Shown: piece by piece, positions 33,879 through 43,409 of the stretch
Layout of the letters: each line of letters starts with the position of its first letter
Numbering within the stretch: position 1 is the stretch's first letter
From: Rhizobium sophoriradicis
GTDB lineage: Bacteria; Pseudomonadota; Alphaproteobacteria; Rhizobiales; Rhizobiaceae
Length of the DNA stretch: 64,000 nucleotides
Reading direction: 5' to 3'
Assembly: GCF_003939025.1 (NCBI RefSeq)
Contig: NZ_RQIH01000012.1
Location: 176,839 to 240,838, forward strand
Notes under the pieces: generated by a model
Seen by the model: the letters and a program-made list of their open reading frames with translations, nothing else
Database searches by the model: none
What the model was told of the DNA's origin: nothing
Made by a program: the position numbers and the translations under genes

Positions 33879-35273
33879 ATGAGTGTCAGCCCTACCTATG
33901 TTCGAGACGGAGATATCGGCCTGCGGCCGGCCACCCGCGCACGGCCGCGCCACGGCATAAAAAAGGAGACGCTCGTCCGTCTGCTCCTGACGGGCATATT
34001 CTACCTCGCACTGCTCCGGGCCACCGGCATGTGGTATGGTTATCCTGCGAATTTCGACGAAGGCGTGTCTGTTGATCCGCTTCCTCAGAAGCTGATGCTT
34101 TATTCGCTGATCCCGTTGATCGGCCTTTATTGTCTTCTTGAACCGAACCGCTTCCTCGCCTTTTTCCGCGGCATTTCACCCCTTGTCTGTGCCGTGATCT
34201 TTGCGATCGTAGTGTCATTCGCCGGTTCGCTCGATTTCGGCGCCTCCGTTCGCGGCGCCGCGGCCGTCGGTCTGCTGGCGCTCGGTCCCCTGCTCTTTCG
34301 ACTGCGCTACGGCAACGAGGAAACCCTACGTCTCCTTGCCAATTTTGCCGTTTTCTCCGCCTTCGCAAATGTCCTCTATACGGCCGCCTTCCCGCGTTTC
34401 GGGATCATGGGCGGCTCGCTGGCTGGCGCCGTGAAGGGGCTGTTTTATCACAAGAATACAATGGGACAGTTCTGCGCGATCTGCTTTATCGTGCTTATTT
34501 CCCATCGCCTGCCCTCCCCCAGGCTGCGCTACAGCGGCTTGCTGAGAAGCTTCGCCATCCTGCTGACCCTGCTCCTTGTCGTGGTCTCCTTGTCGTCGAC
34601 GGCCGTCGTCATGGTGGCGATCGGTCTCGCGACGATTTTCGGCCTGAAGATGATGGAAAGCGTCAGGCACAGCATGGCCCGCGCTTTCATCGTGCTCTTC
34701 CTCTGCCTCCTCATCGGCGTCGCCGGATCGATCGCCTATCTCGGCGTCGCCCAAGCCGTCGCGGAAGCTTTCGGCAAGGACCTGACGCTGTCGGGCCGCT
34801 CCGATATCTGGGAACAGGTGATCCCGCTGATCTACGACAGGCCGATCTTCGGCTATGGCTTCGCCACGTTCCGGCAGGCCGACATTGTCGAGGAATATGT
34901 CCGTCTCGGCCACACCGTCCGCTCGCTGCACAACACCTACCTCGAGATTTGTCTCAACATCGGTATTCCGGGCTTTCTCTGCTGGATCGCTTTCCTGTTG
35001 ACGCGGATCTTCAAGAAGATTGCCGCGGTCTACAAGAGCCATCAGCTTCAGACCGTCCAGGCGAAAGAGGTCGCCCTGATCCTTCTTGTCATGATCGGCG
35101 CGATGACCGAAGCGGGAATGATGCTCGCGCCGATCGGTCTATGGCCGGTCCTCGTCTCCGTCTTGCCCATGACGACGGAACCCATTGTCCCGCCGCGTCG
35201 GCGGCGGCTTCTCTCGAGAAGATCGGCCGGGCGGCGGAGATTCGACCATTCACAACCCGTTTCAGGAGAGTAG
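33879..35273 (+). CDS. Wzy-like polymerase / O-antigen ligase-family membrane protein
   Basis: 464 aa from ATG 33879 (GGAG 8 bases upstream; a TTG at 33861 is less likely). About ten or more membrane segments (LIPLIGLYCLLEP, ILLTLLLVVVSLSSTAVVMV). A large periplasmic loop carries the O-antigen-ligase pattern, with SGRSDIWEQVIPLIYDRPIF and later LHNTYLEICLNIGIPG. Such proteins polymerise or transfer lipid-linked glycans in the periplasm. A second Wzy-like gene lies at 50.3 kb, so the locus may make two polymers or split polymerisation and ligation. Confidence 0.8.
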   Translation: MSVSPTYVRDGDIGLRPATRARPRHGIKKETLVRLLLTGIFYLALLRATGMWYGYPANFDEGVSVDPLPQKLMLYSLIPLIGLYCLLEPNRFLAFFRGISPLVCAVIFAIVVSFAGSLDFGASVRGAAAVGLLALGPLLFRLRYGNEETLRLLANFAVFSAFANVLYTAAFPRFGIMGGSLAGAVKGLFYHKNTMGQFCAICFIVLISHRLPSPRLRYSGLLRSFAILLTLLLVVVSLSSTAVVMVAIGLATIFGLKMMESVRHSMARAFIVLFLCLLIGVAGSIAYLGVAQAVAEAFGKDLTLSGRSDIWEQVIPLIYDRPIFGYGFATFRQADIVEEYVRLGHTVRSLHNTYLEICLNIGIPGFLCWIAFLLTRIFKKIAAVYKSHQLQTVQAKEVALILLVMIGAMTEAGMMLAPIGLWPVLVSVLPMTTEPIVPPRRRRLLSRRSAGRRRFDHSQPVSGE

Positions 35274-35276
35274 GCA

Positions 35277-36317
35277 ATGACCAGCGCCCCAATGGCCGTG
35301 CCGGAATCGAAGAGAGCCACGGTCAGCGTCGAACGCGAAAAGTTGCTGGATATCGAGCGCGGCAAAGGCCTCGGCATCCTGCTGGTCGTCTACGGCCACC
35401 TCGTCATGCAGGGCACGCTTGGCGAACAGGCATGGTACCAGGCGACGAAAGCGGCGATCTACACGTTCCACATGCCCTTCTTCATGTATCTCAGCGGCTT
35501 CGTGTTCTTTTTCACCGGCGCGCACAACGCGCTTGACCGGAACTTCGGCGCGTTCTTCGCCAAGCGGTTTGACCGGCTGCTGATCCCGTTTATCGTGATG
35601 TGCCTGATCAACGTCTTCGGCAAGCAGTTCGCCGAGATGTTCATTCACGTCGACGATGGCGTCAGCGGCTTCTGGCAGGGGCCATGGGCGGTAATTTCGA
35701 ACAGCCCGAACAACCCGACCATTTCGATCTGGTACCTTCTGGTGCTTTTCGTCTATTCGGTGCTGACACCCATCCTGTGGCGGCTGAGCGGCCGGCAGAT
35801 CGGCATCCTTTTCCTGTTCTCGCTGGCGATCTACTTCATCCCCGCTTCGGAGAGGTTTTATGTCGCGCGAATTCTAAGCTATTTCGTATTCTTCGCCGCC
35901 GGCATGCTGAGCTGCAAATACTCCGCCTACGCGCTCAATATATTCTCCAAATATATCGTCGTCTGGCTGATCGTTTTCGCGGCCGCGCTTTATATCGGCC
36001 GGAGCTTCCCCTATTGGCTTCTTCTATGTGGGGCGGCGTCGATCCCGTTCCTGCATGCTCTGGTCAGATTGCCGATTTTCGAAAACGACAAGATCCTTCT
36101 CTGGTTCGGCCAGAATTCGATGGTGATCTATCTGCTCAATACGATCTTCATTGGAATAGCCAAGGGTGTCTATGTGAAGATCCTGCCCTATCACGGGCCA
36201 TGGTTTGCATTCATGATCGCTATATTGATGATATCAGGAACATTATTGCCGATTTTGGCCAAGATGGCGCTTCAGGCAGTGCCGATGGCGGGATCCGTTT
36301 ATAAGTATGTCAGGTGA
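35277..36317 (+). CDS. Acyltransferase family 3 (OafA/ExoZ-like) membrane protein
   Basis: 346 aa with about ten membrane segments. Family motifs: LDIERGKGLGILLVVYGHL with the catalytic-region His, then FHMPFFMYLSGFVFFF. Family members O-acetylate or succinylate exopolysaccharide or LPS sugars at the inner membrane, using cytoplasmic acyl-CoA. It begins 3 bases after the Wzy-like stop, so it belongs to the same operon. Together with the hexapeptide enzyme at 24.4 kb this predicts at least two acylation sites. Confidence 0.83.
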   Translation: MTSAPMAVPESKRATVSVEREKLLDIERGKGLGILLVVYGHLVMQGTLGEQAWYQATKAAIYTFHMPFFMYLSGFVFFFTGAHNALDRNFGAFFAKRFDRLLIPFIVMCLINVFGKQFAEMFIHVDDGVSGFWQGPWAVISNSPNNPTISIWYLLVLFVYSVLTPILWRLSGRQIGILFLFSLAIYFIPASERFYVARILSYFVFFAAGMLSCKYSAYALNIFSKYIVVWLIVFAAALYIGRSFPYWLLLCGAASIPFLHALVRLPIFENDKILLWFGQNSMVIYLLNTIFIGIAKGVYVKILPYHGPWFAFMIAILMISGTLLPILAKMALQAVPMAGSVYKYVR

Positions 36318-36468
36318 GCCACTGCCCCGAATTGAGATTTTCCCGACCCATGCGCTCGACCTGCCGGCCAATGATGTTAGAATTCGATTAAACTGCCGTG
36401 CTACAGCCACGGTTTCGGTGGAATGGTCTTGCCTCTAATCATCGGTCAAACATAGGAGAAGCCTGTCT

Positions 36469-36927
36469 ATGGCTGAGAAAAAATTGAAGGTTCTCGCTGC
36501 GTCGTCAGGGGGCGGCCATTGGGAACAGCTGATGACCATGCGCAGCGCCTTCGAGGGCTGCGACATCATTTTTGCTACCACCATCCCGGGACTGCTTTCC
36601 AAATACGACATTCGGGACGGACTGGTCCTTCCCGATTGCAGCCGCGATTCGATCACCATGTCGATCCGGTGTTTTTTCAGCGCTTTCGCCATAGTCATCA
36701 GGCACAGGCCTGACGTCATCATCTCCACTGGTGCCGCGCCCGGGCTTTTTTGCCTGCTTGCCGGCAAATTGACAGGCAAGCGCACGATCTGGATCGATAG
36801 CGTCGCCAATGTCGAGAAACTGTCCCTTTCGGGGAAACTGGCCGGCCATATTGCCACGCTCTGGCTCACGCAATGGCAACATCTGTCGCGGCCGGACGGC
36901 CCGCATTACGCAGGAGCTGTCCTTTGA
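36469..36927 (+). CDS. pssD: PssD-like glycosyltransferase membrane subunit (Alg14 family)
   Basis: 152 aa. It starts KKLKVLAASSGGGHWEQLM, the glycine-rich loop of Alg14/PssD/EpsE proteins, and continues with PDVIISTGAAPGLFCLLAGK and TIWIDSVANVEKLSLSGK. In R. leguminosarum PssD works with PssE as a two-part glucuronosyltransferase in EPS assembly. The Alg14-type subunit anchors the catalytic Alg13-type subunit at the membrane. AGGAG precedes the ATG, and the stop overlaps the pssE start (TTGA). Confidence 0.85.
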   Translation: MAEKKLKVLAASSGGGHWEQLMTMRSAFEGCDIIFATTIPGLLSKYDIRDGLVLPDCSRDSITMSIRCFFSAFAIVIRHRPDVIISTGAAPGLFCLLAGKLTGKRTIWIDSVANVEKLSLSGKLAGHIATLWLTQWQHLSRPDGPHYAGAVL

Positions 36928-37400
36928 TCCTGGTCACCGTCGGAACCCAGCTGCCGTTCGACCGCCTCGTCAAGGCGGTCGATGCCTTCGCCAAAGAGTT
37001 GCCCAGGCCGGTTCTGGCGCAGATCGGCAAAGGCACCTACACGCCTGAGAACATGAAATGGATCAAGAATATCGAACCTGCCGACTTCGACAGGATGTTT
37101 CGCGAGGCGAGCGTCATCGTTTCTCACGCGGGCATCGGCACCGTGCTCACGGCGAAACGTTTCGGCAAGCCGATTATCCTCGTTCCCCGCAAGGCAGCCC
37201 TTGGTGAACACCGAAACGATCATCAGCTGGCGACCGTCAGCCAGCTCGTCGACCGGCCGGGCATCTATGTCGCGCATGACGATGACGAACTGAAAGATTA
37301 TCTCCTGCAGGACCTCAGCAGTCCCTCTCATGAAGATCCGTCCGATGTCGGCCGGACGTCGCTGGTCAACTATTTGAAGGGTTATCTCGCGGCAGGCTGA
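36924..37400 (+). CDS. pssE: PssE-like glycosyltransferase catalytic subunit (Alg13 family)
   Basis: 158 aa from TTG 36924, overlapping the pssD stop, with GGAG 7 bases upstream. GT28 C-terminal type: ILVTVGTQLPFDRLVKAVD, then VSHAGIGTVLTAKRFGKP and LVPRKAALGEHRNDHQ, which form the sugar-nucleotide site. It would transfer glucuronate (from the UDP-glucuronate made by the enzyme at 52.9 kb) together with PssD. The open frame upstream of the TTG only overlaps pssD. It converges on the SGNH hydrolase gene. Confidence 0.85.
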   Translation: MILVTVGTQLPFDRLVKAVDAFAKELPRPVLAQIGKGTYTPENMKWIKNIEPADFDRMFREASVIVSHAGIGTVLTAKRFGKPIILVPRKAALGEHRNDHQLATVSQLVDRPGIYVAHDDDELKDYLLQDLSSPSHEDPSDVGRTSLVNYLKGYLAAG

Positions 37401-37440
37401 GCCCGCGACCGGCCGCAGACGCCGTTGGGAAGGCGGAGAT

Positions 37441-38136
37441 TCATTCTCCGCAATCGCGGCCGGCAATGTGTCCGAGGAGTGCTGGCACGATGATCCTCGT
37501 AGCAGCTTCCGGCCGCGGATGCGCGCCGTCGGGAATTGCGGCGGCCCGATCGTCCGCGCTTAGGCGCTCCCAGCCCGGCCGGTTGTCGACGAACTCCAAA
37601 CCGCGCTTCTGTGCCTCCGCCTGATGGGCCGAGATATAACTGCCGACGAAGGGACGGATCAGTCCCCGCAGTCCCGAAAACGGGTTCATCGCCATGAGGA
37701 TGATCCGCGCGCGCGGCAGGCGCCGATGAAGCTGATCGAGAATGTCGCCGATATTCTTCCGGCTTTGCGCCAGCGACACGAGCCGGTGCAATGTTGCGTC
37801 ATTGGCGTAGAGCTCGATCAGAATGATATCCGGCTCTTCGGCAACGACGCGGTCCAGCTGGCTCAAAGCCCAGGCCGACGTCTCGCCGCTCTTGGCGACG
37901 CTGTCGACCCTGACCGGTCTCTGCAGGCAGGCGGCAAGCTTTGCCTCCAGTCCGGCCTGCCATCCCCCGCGCGCCGTCAGCGATGTTCCGAAAGCCACGA
38001 TTTTCACCGGCGGAAGGTCCTCGGCATCACTCTCCCCGGTCGATGAAACCATGACGAGGCAGGCCAAAAGCAGAACCCACGCCCATGCCAGTCGCCTCTC
38101 CGTCGGCACCGCTCGCCAAAGCCGCAAACATATCAT
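37441..38136 (-). CDS. SGNH/GDSL hydrolase, exported
   Basis: 231 aa. An N-terminal hydrophobic segment (AWAWVLLLACLVMVSSTG) acts as signal or anchor. Block I is GTSLT with the nucleophile Ser (about residue 52), block III is YANDA, and block V has DGAHP with the catalytic Asp/His. It resembles TesA-type arylesterases. Placed between prsE and pssE, it may remove acyl groups from EPS or be a general esterase. No substrate can be assigned. Confidence 0.78.
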   Translation of the reverse strand: MICLRLWRAVPTERRLAWAWVLLLACLVMVSSTGESDAEDLPPVKIVAFGTSLTARGGWQAGLEAKLAACLQRPVRVDSVAKSGETSAWALSQLDRVVAEEPDIILIELYANDATLHRLVSLAQSRKNIGDILDQLHRRLPRARIILMAMNPFSGLRGLIRPFVGSYISAHQAEAQKRGLEFVDNRPGWERLSADDRAAAIPDGAHPRPEAATRIIVPALLGHIAGRDCGE

Positions 38137-38269
38137 GAAGAGACCCTATCGCGGCGGGAGCTATCCGTCACGCGCCGGGATGGCGCCAAGGCAAGCTTTG
38201 CCCCAGCCGAATGGGCAAAGCTGACCTCAGCGGCTGCGTTATGCAGCAGCGGCGCGCGGAAGCCGCCGA

Positions 38270-39613
38270 TCATTCCTCACGGAAGACGTGCTGCATCTGA
38301 TCGGTCAGCGGCTTGGTGAGATAGGAGATGACGGTACGATCGGCAATCTTGATAAAGACCTCGGCCGGCATGCCGGGATAAAGCTTGATCGACTTCAGCT
38401 TCGCGATACTTTGCGCCTCCGGCTTGACGCGCAGGGGATAGTAGCTGATCCCGGTTCGCTCATCCTTGACGGTATCGGGCGCAATCGAGGTGATCACCGC
38501 CCGCACGTCCGGCGTCGTGCGCTGATCAAAGGCGCTGAAACGCACATCGACGGATTGCCCGACATGGAGCTGGTCGATATCGCGGGTGGCGACCTTCGCC
38601 TGGACGGTCAGATCGTCGTTTTCGGGAACGACGAGCATCAGCGTCTGGCCCGGCTCAATGACGCCGTTGATCGTATGAACGGCAAGTTCGTGGACCCTGC
38701 CGCTCAATGGCGCGGTGATATCGAGACGGCGGAGCTGATCGAGCGCGGTTTCACGGCGCTCTTCATTTTCGGCGATCTTCGCCTCGACATCGGTCAGTTC
38801 CTTGGCAATCTCCGAACGGCGATCCTCGTCCAGCTGGATCGACTGGCGATCGATTTCGATCGCCTTGCCTTCGGCCTCCGCCTTTGCGGCGATTTCCTGA
38901 CCGCTATTGCCCTGAAGGTCGGCGCGTGCACGCTTGAGCGCATTCAATCGCTGAAGTGTGACCAGTCCCTTCTTGTAGAGCGCATCGACGCCTTCCAGTT
39001 CCTGTTCGATCAGGCTGAGGGAATCATTGGTGGCGTTGATCTGAACGACCAGACCCTTGATCTGCTCGGCCAGCTGATCCTTGCGCGACGCCAACTGGCT
39101 CTTCATTCCGACGAGCGCCGACCTGCGGCTGTCAAACAATTTCTGTTCGCCGTCGAGAAGATCCTGTGCGGCATTTCTGGACGCCGCCTTGTTGGATGCG
39201 GCAGCGCTGGATGTCATCAGATCGCTGATGTTTTCCTCGACCTTGAACGAATCGGCGCCGATCCGTTCAGCCTTGAGACGGGCACGACGCGCATAAAGCT
39301 GCGCCAGCGTGCTTTCGACGATCGAGAGCTGCGCTTTCGTCGTCGTTCCATCGAGCCGTATCAACACCTGTCCAGCCGACACATGGTCGTTTTCGGCGAC
39401 CAGGAGTTTCGACACAATGCCGCCCGTGGGATGTTGGATCTTCTTGACGTCGCCGTCGACGATGACCACGCCTTCGCCGATGACGGCGCTGGAAAGCTCG
39501 GTCGTCGCCGCCCAACCGCCTATGCCGCACACCAGCGCGAGAGACAGTGCGCCGACAACGGCGACGTGACGGTTGAGGGACCGCTTTGATTCATTGGTGA
39601 TTTTGCTCATCAT
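38270..39613 (-). CDS. prsE: PrsE-like type I secretion adaptor (HlyD family)
   Basis: 447 aa. One N-terminal membrane helix (VAVVGALSLALVCGIGGWA), then a barrel-sandwich part (GVVIVDGDVKKIQHPTGGIV), a long coiled-coil hairpin (about 95-290, rich in Glu/Lys/Leu/Gln) and the HlyD-family C-terminal stretch (TAPLSGRVHELAVHT, SVDVRFSAFDQRTTPD). It links the PrsD ATPase to an outer-membrane TolC channel, which is not in the window. It starts 12 bases after prsD. Known rhizobial PrsDE exports Rap and Ply proteins, and candidates for both follow at 41.9-44.8 kb. Confidence 0.83.
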   Translation of the reverse strand: MMSKITNESKRSLNRHVAVVGALSLALVCGIGGWAATTELSSAVIGEGVVIVDGDVKKIQHPTGGIVSKLLVAENDHVSAGQVLIRLDGTTTKAQLSIVESTLAQLYARRARLKAERIGADSFKVEENISDLMTSSAAASNKAASRNAAQDLLDGEQKLFDSRRSALVGMKSQLASRKDQLAEQIKGLVVQINATNDSLSLIEQELEGVDALYKKGLVTLQRLNALKRARADLQGNSGQEIAAKAEAEGKAIEIDRQSIQLDEDRRSEIAKELTDVEAKIAENEERRETALDQLRRLDITAPLSGRVHELAVHTINGVIEPGQTLMLVVPENDDLTVQAKVATRDIDQLHVGQSVDVRFSAFDQRTTPDVRAVITSIAPDTVKDERTGISYYPLRVKPEAQSIAKLKSIKLYPGMPAEVFIKIADRTVISYLTKPLTDQMQHVFREE

Positions 39614-39625
39614 CGTCCTTCCGGC

Positions 39626-41389
39626 CTATTCGGCCGCATTACCTTCGACCACGACCTTGAGCTGAGCCACGCGTTCCGAAATCGAAGTGCGCGTCGCCTC
39701 AGGCCGGCTGACCCGCGCCAGAACTTCTTCCTTGGGGCCGAATGCGATCATTCTGCCCTCCTGCATCATCAGCACGAAGTCGCATACGGCGAGAACGCCG
39801 GAGCGATGCGCGATGACGACGACGATGCCGCCGCGTGCCCGCACGCTCATGATCGCAGCGCTCAGCGCCCGCTCGCCTTCCTCATCGAGATTGGAATTCG
39901 GCTCGTCGAGCACGACCAGGAACGGCTCGCCGTAAAGCGCTCTCGCAAGGGCGATACGCTGTCTCTGACCGGCCGAAAGCGCCGCACCGCCCTCGCCGAT
40001 TTCGGTCTCGTAACCGTTCGGCAGACGCAGGATGAGATCATGAACGCGCGCAGCCCTCGCCGCCGCAACCACGGCCTCCGGCGACATCTCCTTGGCGAAG
40101 CGGCAGATATTCTGCGCGACGGTGCCGGAGAAAAGCTCCACGTCCTGCGGGAGGTAACCGATATGGCGGCCAAGGGCGTCGCCGTCCCACTGGTCGAGTG
40201 CCGCGCCATCTAGGCGAATGGAGCCCCTCACCGTCGGCCAGATGCCCATCATCGCCCGCGCCAGCGACGACTTGCCCGAGGCGCTGTAGCCGATGACGCC
40301 GAGCGCGCTGCCTGCGCGCAGACCGAAGCTGACATCGGAAATGACCAGCCGCTGGCCGGACGGCGGTCCGCTGGCCACACCCTCGACCGTGACCTGCTTG
40401 GAAGGCGCCGCAAGCGTCAGCGGAGCCGGGATCTCCGGAATTGTCTTCAGCAGATTCGACAGCCGGCCCCAGCTCTGCTGGGCGGACACGAAACCGCGCC
40501 AATTTCCGATCGCCGCTTCCACAGGCGCCAGAGCCCGGGATGTCAGGATCGAGCCGGCGATGATGATGCCCGAAGAGGCCTGCCCCTGAATGACGAGGAT
40601 GGCGCCGGTCGCCAACGTTCCCGATTGCAGAGCGATACGGAAAATCTTCGACAGCGTCGCATATCCGTTCCCGACATCCGATGCCTGCCGGGTGATTTGC
40701 CGGTACTCGCCGTTCCTGCGATCCCAGATCTCGGCCATGGTACCTGCCATGCCCATGGCGTGGATGACCTCGGAGTTGCGGATCGAGCTCTGCGCAAAAG
40801 CGTTGCGCATATTGGCGGCTTCCGACTGCTGCTTAGAGAGTGTACGCGTACCCTGGTTGGTCAGGAAAGTCAGGATGGCGAGCACCAGCGATCCGCCGAT
40901 GGCGATATATCCGATCGCCGGATGGAACAGGAAACAGATGACGATATAGAAGGGAAGCCAGGGCAGATCGAACATCGCCGTCGGACCCATGCCGGACAGG
41001 AAGGTTCTGATCTGATCGAAATCGCGAAGGGGCTGCAGCCCGTCGCCGCCGATCTTGACCTTCAGCGGCGCCTTGATGAGCGCCCGAAACACCCGCCCGT
41101 TCATCATCTCGTCGAGCGCACCGGCAACACGAACGAGCATTCTGCTCCTGAGAACCTCAAAGGCTCCCTGAAAGGCGTAAAGCGTTAACGCAAGAATCGC
41201 CAGCGCGGCGAGCGTCGGTATGCTTTTGCTGGGAATAACCCTGTCATACACCTCAAGCATAAAAAATGAACTTGTAAGGTAGAGGATATTGATAAGCGCG
41301 CTGGCTATGCCAATGAAGATCAGCCCGCTTTTGCATTTCCGCAAGGCTTTGGACGGTTCATTGACGTCAGCTGTTGAACTCTGAAACAC
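39626..41389 (-). CDS. prsD: PrsD-like type I secretion ABC transporter
   Basis: 587 aa. N-terminal membrane domain (about 15-300; GLIFIGIASALINILYLTSS, FFMLEVYDRVIPSKS typical of PrtD/PrsD). The ATPase domain has Walker A GYSASGKSS, signature LSAGQRQR and Walker B VVLDEPNSNLD. It powers one-step export of proteins with a C-terminal signal and no Sec signal peptide. Forms an operon with prsE. GTPases or peptidase domains of bacteriocin exporters are absent, so it is not a peptide exporter with leader cleavage. Confidence 0.85.
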   Translation of the reverse strand: MFQSSTADVNEPSKALRKCKSGLIFIGIASALINILYLTSSFFMLEVYDRVIPSKSIPTLAALAILALTLYAFQGAFEVLRSRMLVRVAGALDEMMNGRVFRALIKAPLKVKIGGDGLQPLRDFDQIRTFLSGMGPTAMFDLPWLPFYIVICFLFHPAIGYIAIGGSLVLAILTFLTNQGTRTLSKQQSEAANMRNAFAQSSIRNSEVIHAMGMAGTMAEIWDRRNGEYRQITRQASDVGNGYATLSKIFRIALQSGTLATGAILVIQGQASSGIIIAGSILTSRALAPVEAAIGNWRGFVSAQQSWGRLSNLLKTIPEIPAPLTLAAPSKQVTVEGVASGPPSGQRLVISDVSFGLRAGSALGVIGYSASGKSSLARAMMGIWPTVRGSIRLDGAALDQWDGDALGRHIGYLPQDVELFSGTVAQNICRFAKEMSPEAVVAAARAARVHDLILRLPNGYETEIGEGGAALSAGQRQRIALARALYGEPFLVVLDEPNSNLDEEGERALSAAIMSVRARGGIVVVIAHRSGVLAVCDFVLMMQEGRMIAFGPKEEVLARVSRPEATRTSISERVAQLKVVVEGNAAE

Positions 41390-41855
41390 GAAGCAATCCT
41401 CTCCTGCCGCACGCGGACGCAGCGAATACGCCGGTCCGCACTGCAGTTGCAGGCCCCTCAGGCCCGATCATTGACATGGCTGCCCTCGGACTCGGCACCC
41501 TCGCCGAACCCGTTGGCACGCTCCTACACTACTACATGAATCCCACCGAAACGTGACCGAAAATACAAATTTATCACGAACAATTTCAGAGGCCCTAACT
41601 TTAACGGTACGATAAACATGCCGTCGCAAGCAAGTGAAAAGCGCAAGTCGCCCAATAAGGGTCCAAAGCGGCGAAAGCGTGGCGCGTTAGCTTCGGTATC
41701 TACTACCATGTTAACTATAAATGCAATCTATAGTTCGATTTATCTGGCCATGGCGGAACATTTTGCCGCTCTCATCGGTCCGGCAGACGGAACCCGTCCC
41801 AACTTGGACGGCAATCGAGCGGCCTCGGCGGGGACATGCCGGGGCCGCCTCAACC
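41390..41855. other. Intergenic region between prsD and the beta-helix gene
   Basis: No well-supported gene. A 60-aa frame (41374-41556, plus) overlaps the prsD start and has no ribosome-binding site. The segment around 41560-41640 and 41700-41750 is AT-rich and may hold the prsDE promoter. Confidence 0.5.
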
Positions 41856-43409
41856 TCAGGAAAGCAAGTGCGAGCTCTGGCTGCTGTGGAATGTGTCGAC
41901 ATTGATGGAGACGCTCAAGCTGTCGGCGTCAATATGGGAGGCGCCATCGGAGATCTTGTATAGGAAGGATTCGCTGACCTTGCCGCTGAGGCCGACGAGT
42001 TTGGCGGCATCGACCGTGTAACTGTAATCGCCATCCTTCTCCACGTGAATGACGCCGTATTTCCCGGTCAGCGTCAGCCCGTGCTTGTCGACCGCGCTGT
42101 CGCCGAACCGGCGAAGCAGTATCGTGCCGTTGCTCGCACGGTCGTTCTCAAGCAGGTTGCCGTGAAAGGCGCTGCCGGTATCTTCCGTGATCTTCAGGCT
42201 GTCATGGACGGCGACAATCTTTTGGATGGCGGCTGGCGGGGTGGCGACCAGCGGTTCCGTGACAGGCGCAGGAGAGCTGACCTGCGTATCGCCGGTCGTA
42301 CTGCCGGCGGCGCTGTCGATTGCGGCCTGCGCTTGCTCGAGCGTCTTGCTTTCGCCCATGGTGAACGTGTTCTGGGCGGCGATTGTGGCGGGCATCGTCA
42401 GCGTCTGCACGGCGCTGTCGATGATATTGTCGTAGAAGGAGCCCGATGCCGGCTTGTCGACCTTCAGCGCCGACGACGACAGATCGTCGAAAACATTGTC
42501 ATGGATGACGATATTCTCGCGGATATAGGCGGGATTACCGATCGCACTGATCAGCACGCCGTAAACGCCCCCGTGCAGATAATTGCCGCTGATATCGTAG
42601 TTTATCGCGTTGCCCTGATCGCCGAGGCCGATGCCGTAGGACCAGCTGTAGCCGCCATATCCCGAGATGTCATTGTCGTGGATGGCGATGTTCGTGCCCG
42701 CCTGCGCACTTAGCCCGAAGCCGCCGCCCACCAGCGTATTGCCCTCGACCACGGCGTTCTGCGCCCGGATCAGCACCAGCACACCCTTGGCGCTGTTGGT
42801 TTCGGTCTGCTCCAGATGGTTGTCCTTGACCAGGATATTGCTGCTGTCGTTGAGCTGGATGGCGTCGGCAGCGCTGCCCTGGCTGTTGGTGACCGTATTG
42901 TTGACGAGGGTCACGCCCTTGACCTTGTCCATCCAGATGCCGTCGGAATGCACGCCGGTCAATGTGCTGTTCTCGATGGTGATGTTCTGGCTGCTCTGGA
43001 AGCTGACCGACCCCGGCTTCCCGGAAAGGCCGGTATTCGACACTTCGACATTGCGCACGGTCCAGTTCGAGACATTGCCGGCATAGATCGCGTTGGCGCC
43101 GGTATCGGCGATCTTGATGTTCTCGATGATGATATTCGACGCCTTGGAGCCGTGGATCCCGTCATTGCTGCTGCGAATGACCGGCGCCTCACCAATGCCA
43201 TAGCTGCCGATGGTGATCGGAGCGCTGACGCTGCCGGAGTATTTCAGGTCGAACTGTTCGTTAAACACGCTTCCGGCGGCAAGCAGCACGCTATCGCCCG
43301 GATTTAACCTCAGGGCTTCAACAGCAGCCAAAGTCGCGAAGGCTGAACTCTCACCGGTTCCGTTGTTACTGTCGGATCCTGTTAGTGAATTCACGTAATA
43401 GACGGTCAT
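41856..43409 (-). CDS. Secreted parallel beta-helix protein with C-terminal cadherin-like domain (PlyA-like candidate)
   Basis: 517 aa from ATG 43409 (GGGAG 8 bases upstream). No Sec signal. Residues 1-340 form a right-handed beta-helix of Asn-rich repeats (NIIIENIKIADTGANAIYAG, NITIENSTLTGVHSDGIWMD, NILVKDNHLEQT), as in polysaccharide lyases and epimerases. A linker follows. Residues about 410-510 form a cadherin-like/VCBS domain (NLLENDRASNGTILLRRF, GKYGVIHVEKDGDYSYTVD, YKISDGASHIDADSLSV) that matches the repeats of the RapA-like protein at 44.1 kb. It probably leaves through PrsDE and acts on or binds EPS. Neighbourhood is like that of R. leguminosarum plyA; catalytic residues were not identified. 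Confidence 0.75.
   Translation of the reverse strand: MTVYYVNSLTGSDSNNGTGESSAFATLAAVEALRLNPGDSVLLAAGSVFNEQFDLKYSGSVSAPITIGSYGIGEAPVIRSSNDGIHGSKASNIIIENIKIADTGANAIYAGNVSNWTVRNVEVSNTGLSGKPGSVSFQSSQNITIENSTLTGVHSDGIWMDKVKGVTLVNNTVTNSQGSAADAIQLNDSSNILVKDNHLEQTETNSAKGVLVLIRAQNAVVEGNTLVGGGFGLSAQAGTNIAIHDNDISGYGGYSWSYGIGLGDQGNAINYDISGNYLHGGVYGVLISAIGNPAYIRENIVIHDNVFDDLSSSALKVDKPASGSFYDNIIDSAVQTLTMPATIAAQNTFTMGESKTLEQAQAAIDSAAGSTTGDTQVSSPAPVTEPLVATPPAAIQKIVAVHDSLKITEDTGSAFHGNLLENDRASNGTILLRRFGDSAVDKHGLTLTGKYGVIHVEKDGDYSYTVDAAKLVGLSGKVSESFLYKISDGASHIDADSLSVSINVDTFHSSQSSHLLS

Noticed and set aside
38288..39589. Plus-strand ORF of 433 aa opposite prsE
   Set aside because: Antisense shadow of a clear HlyD-family gene.
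41374..41556. 60-aa plus-strand ORF starting inside prsD
   Set aside because: TTG start without ribosome-binding site and overlapping the prsD start region; no similarity recognised.
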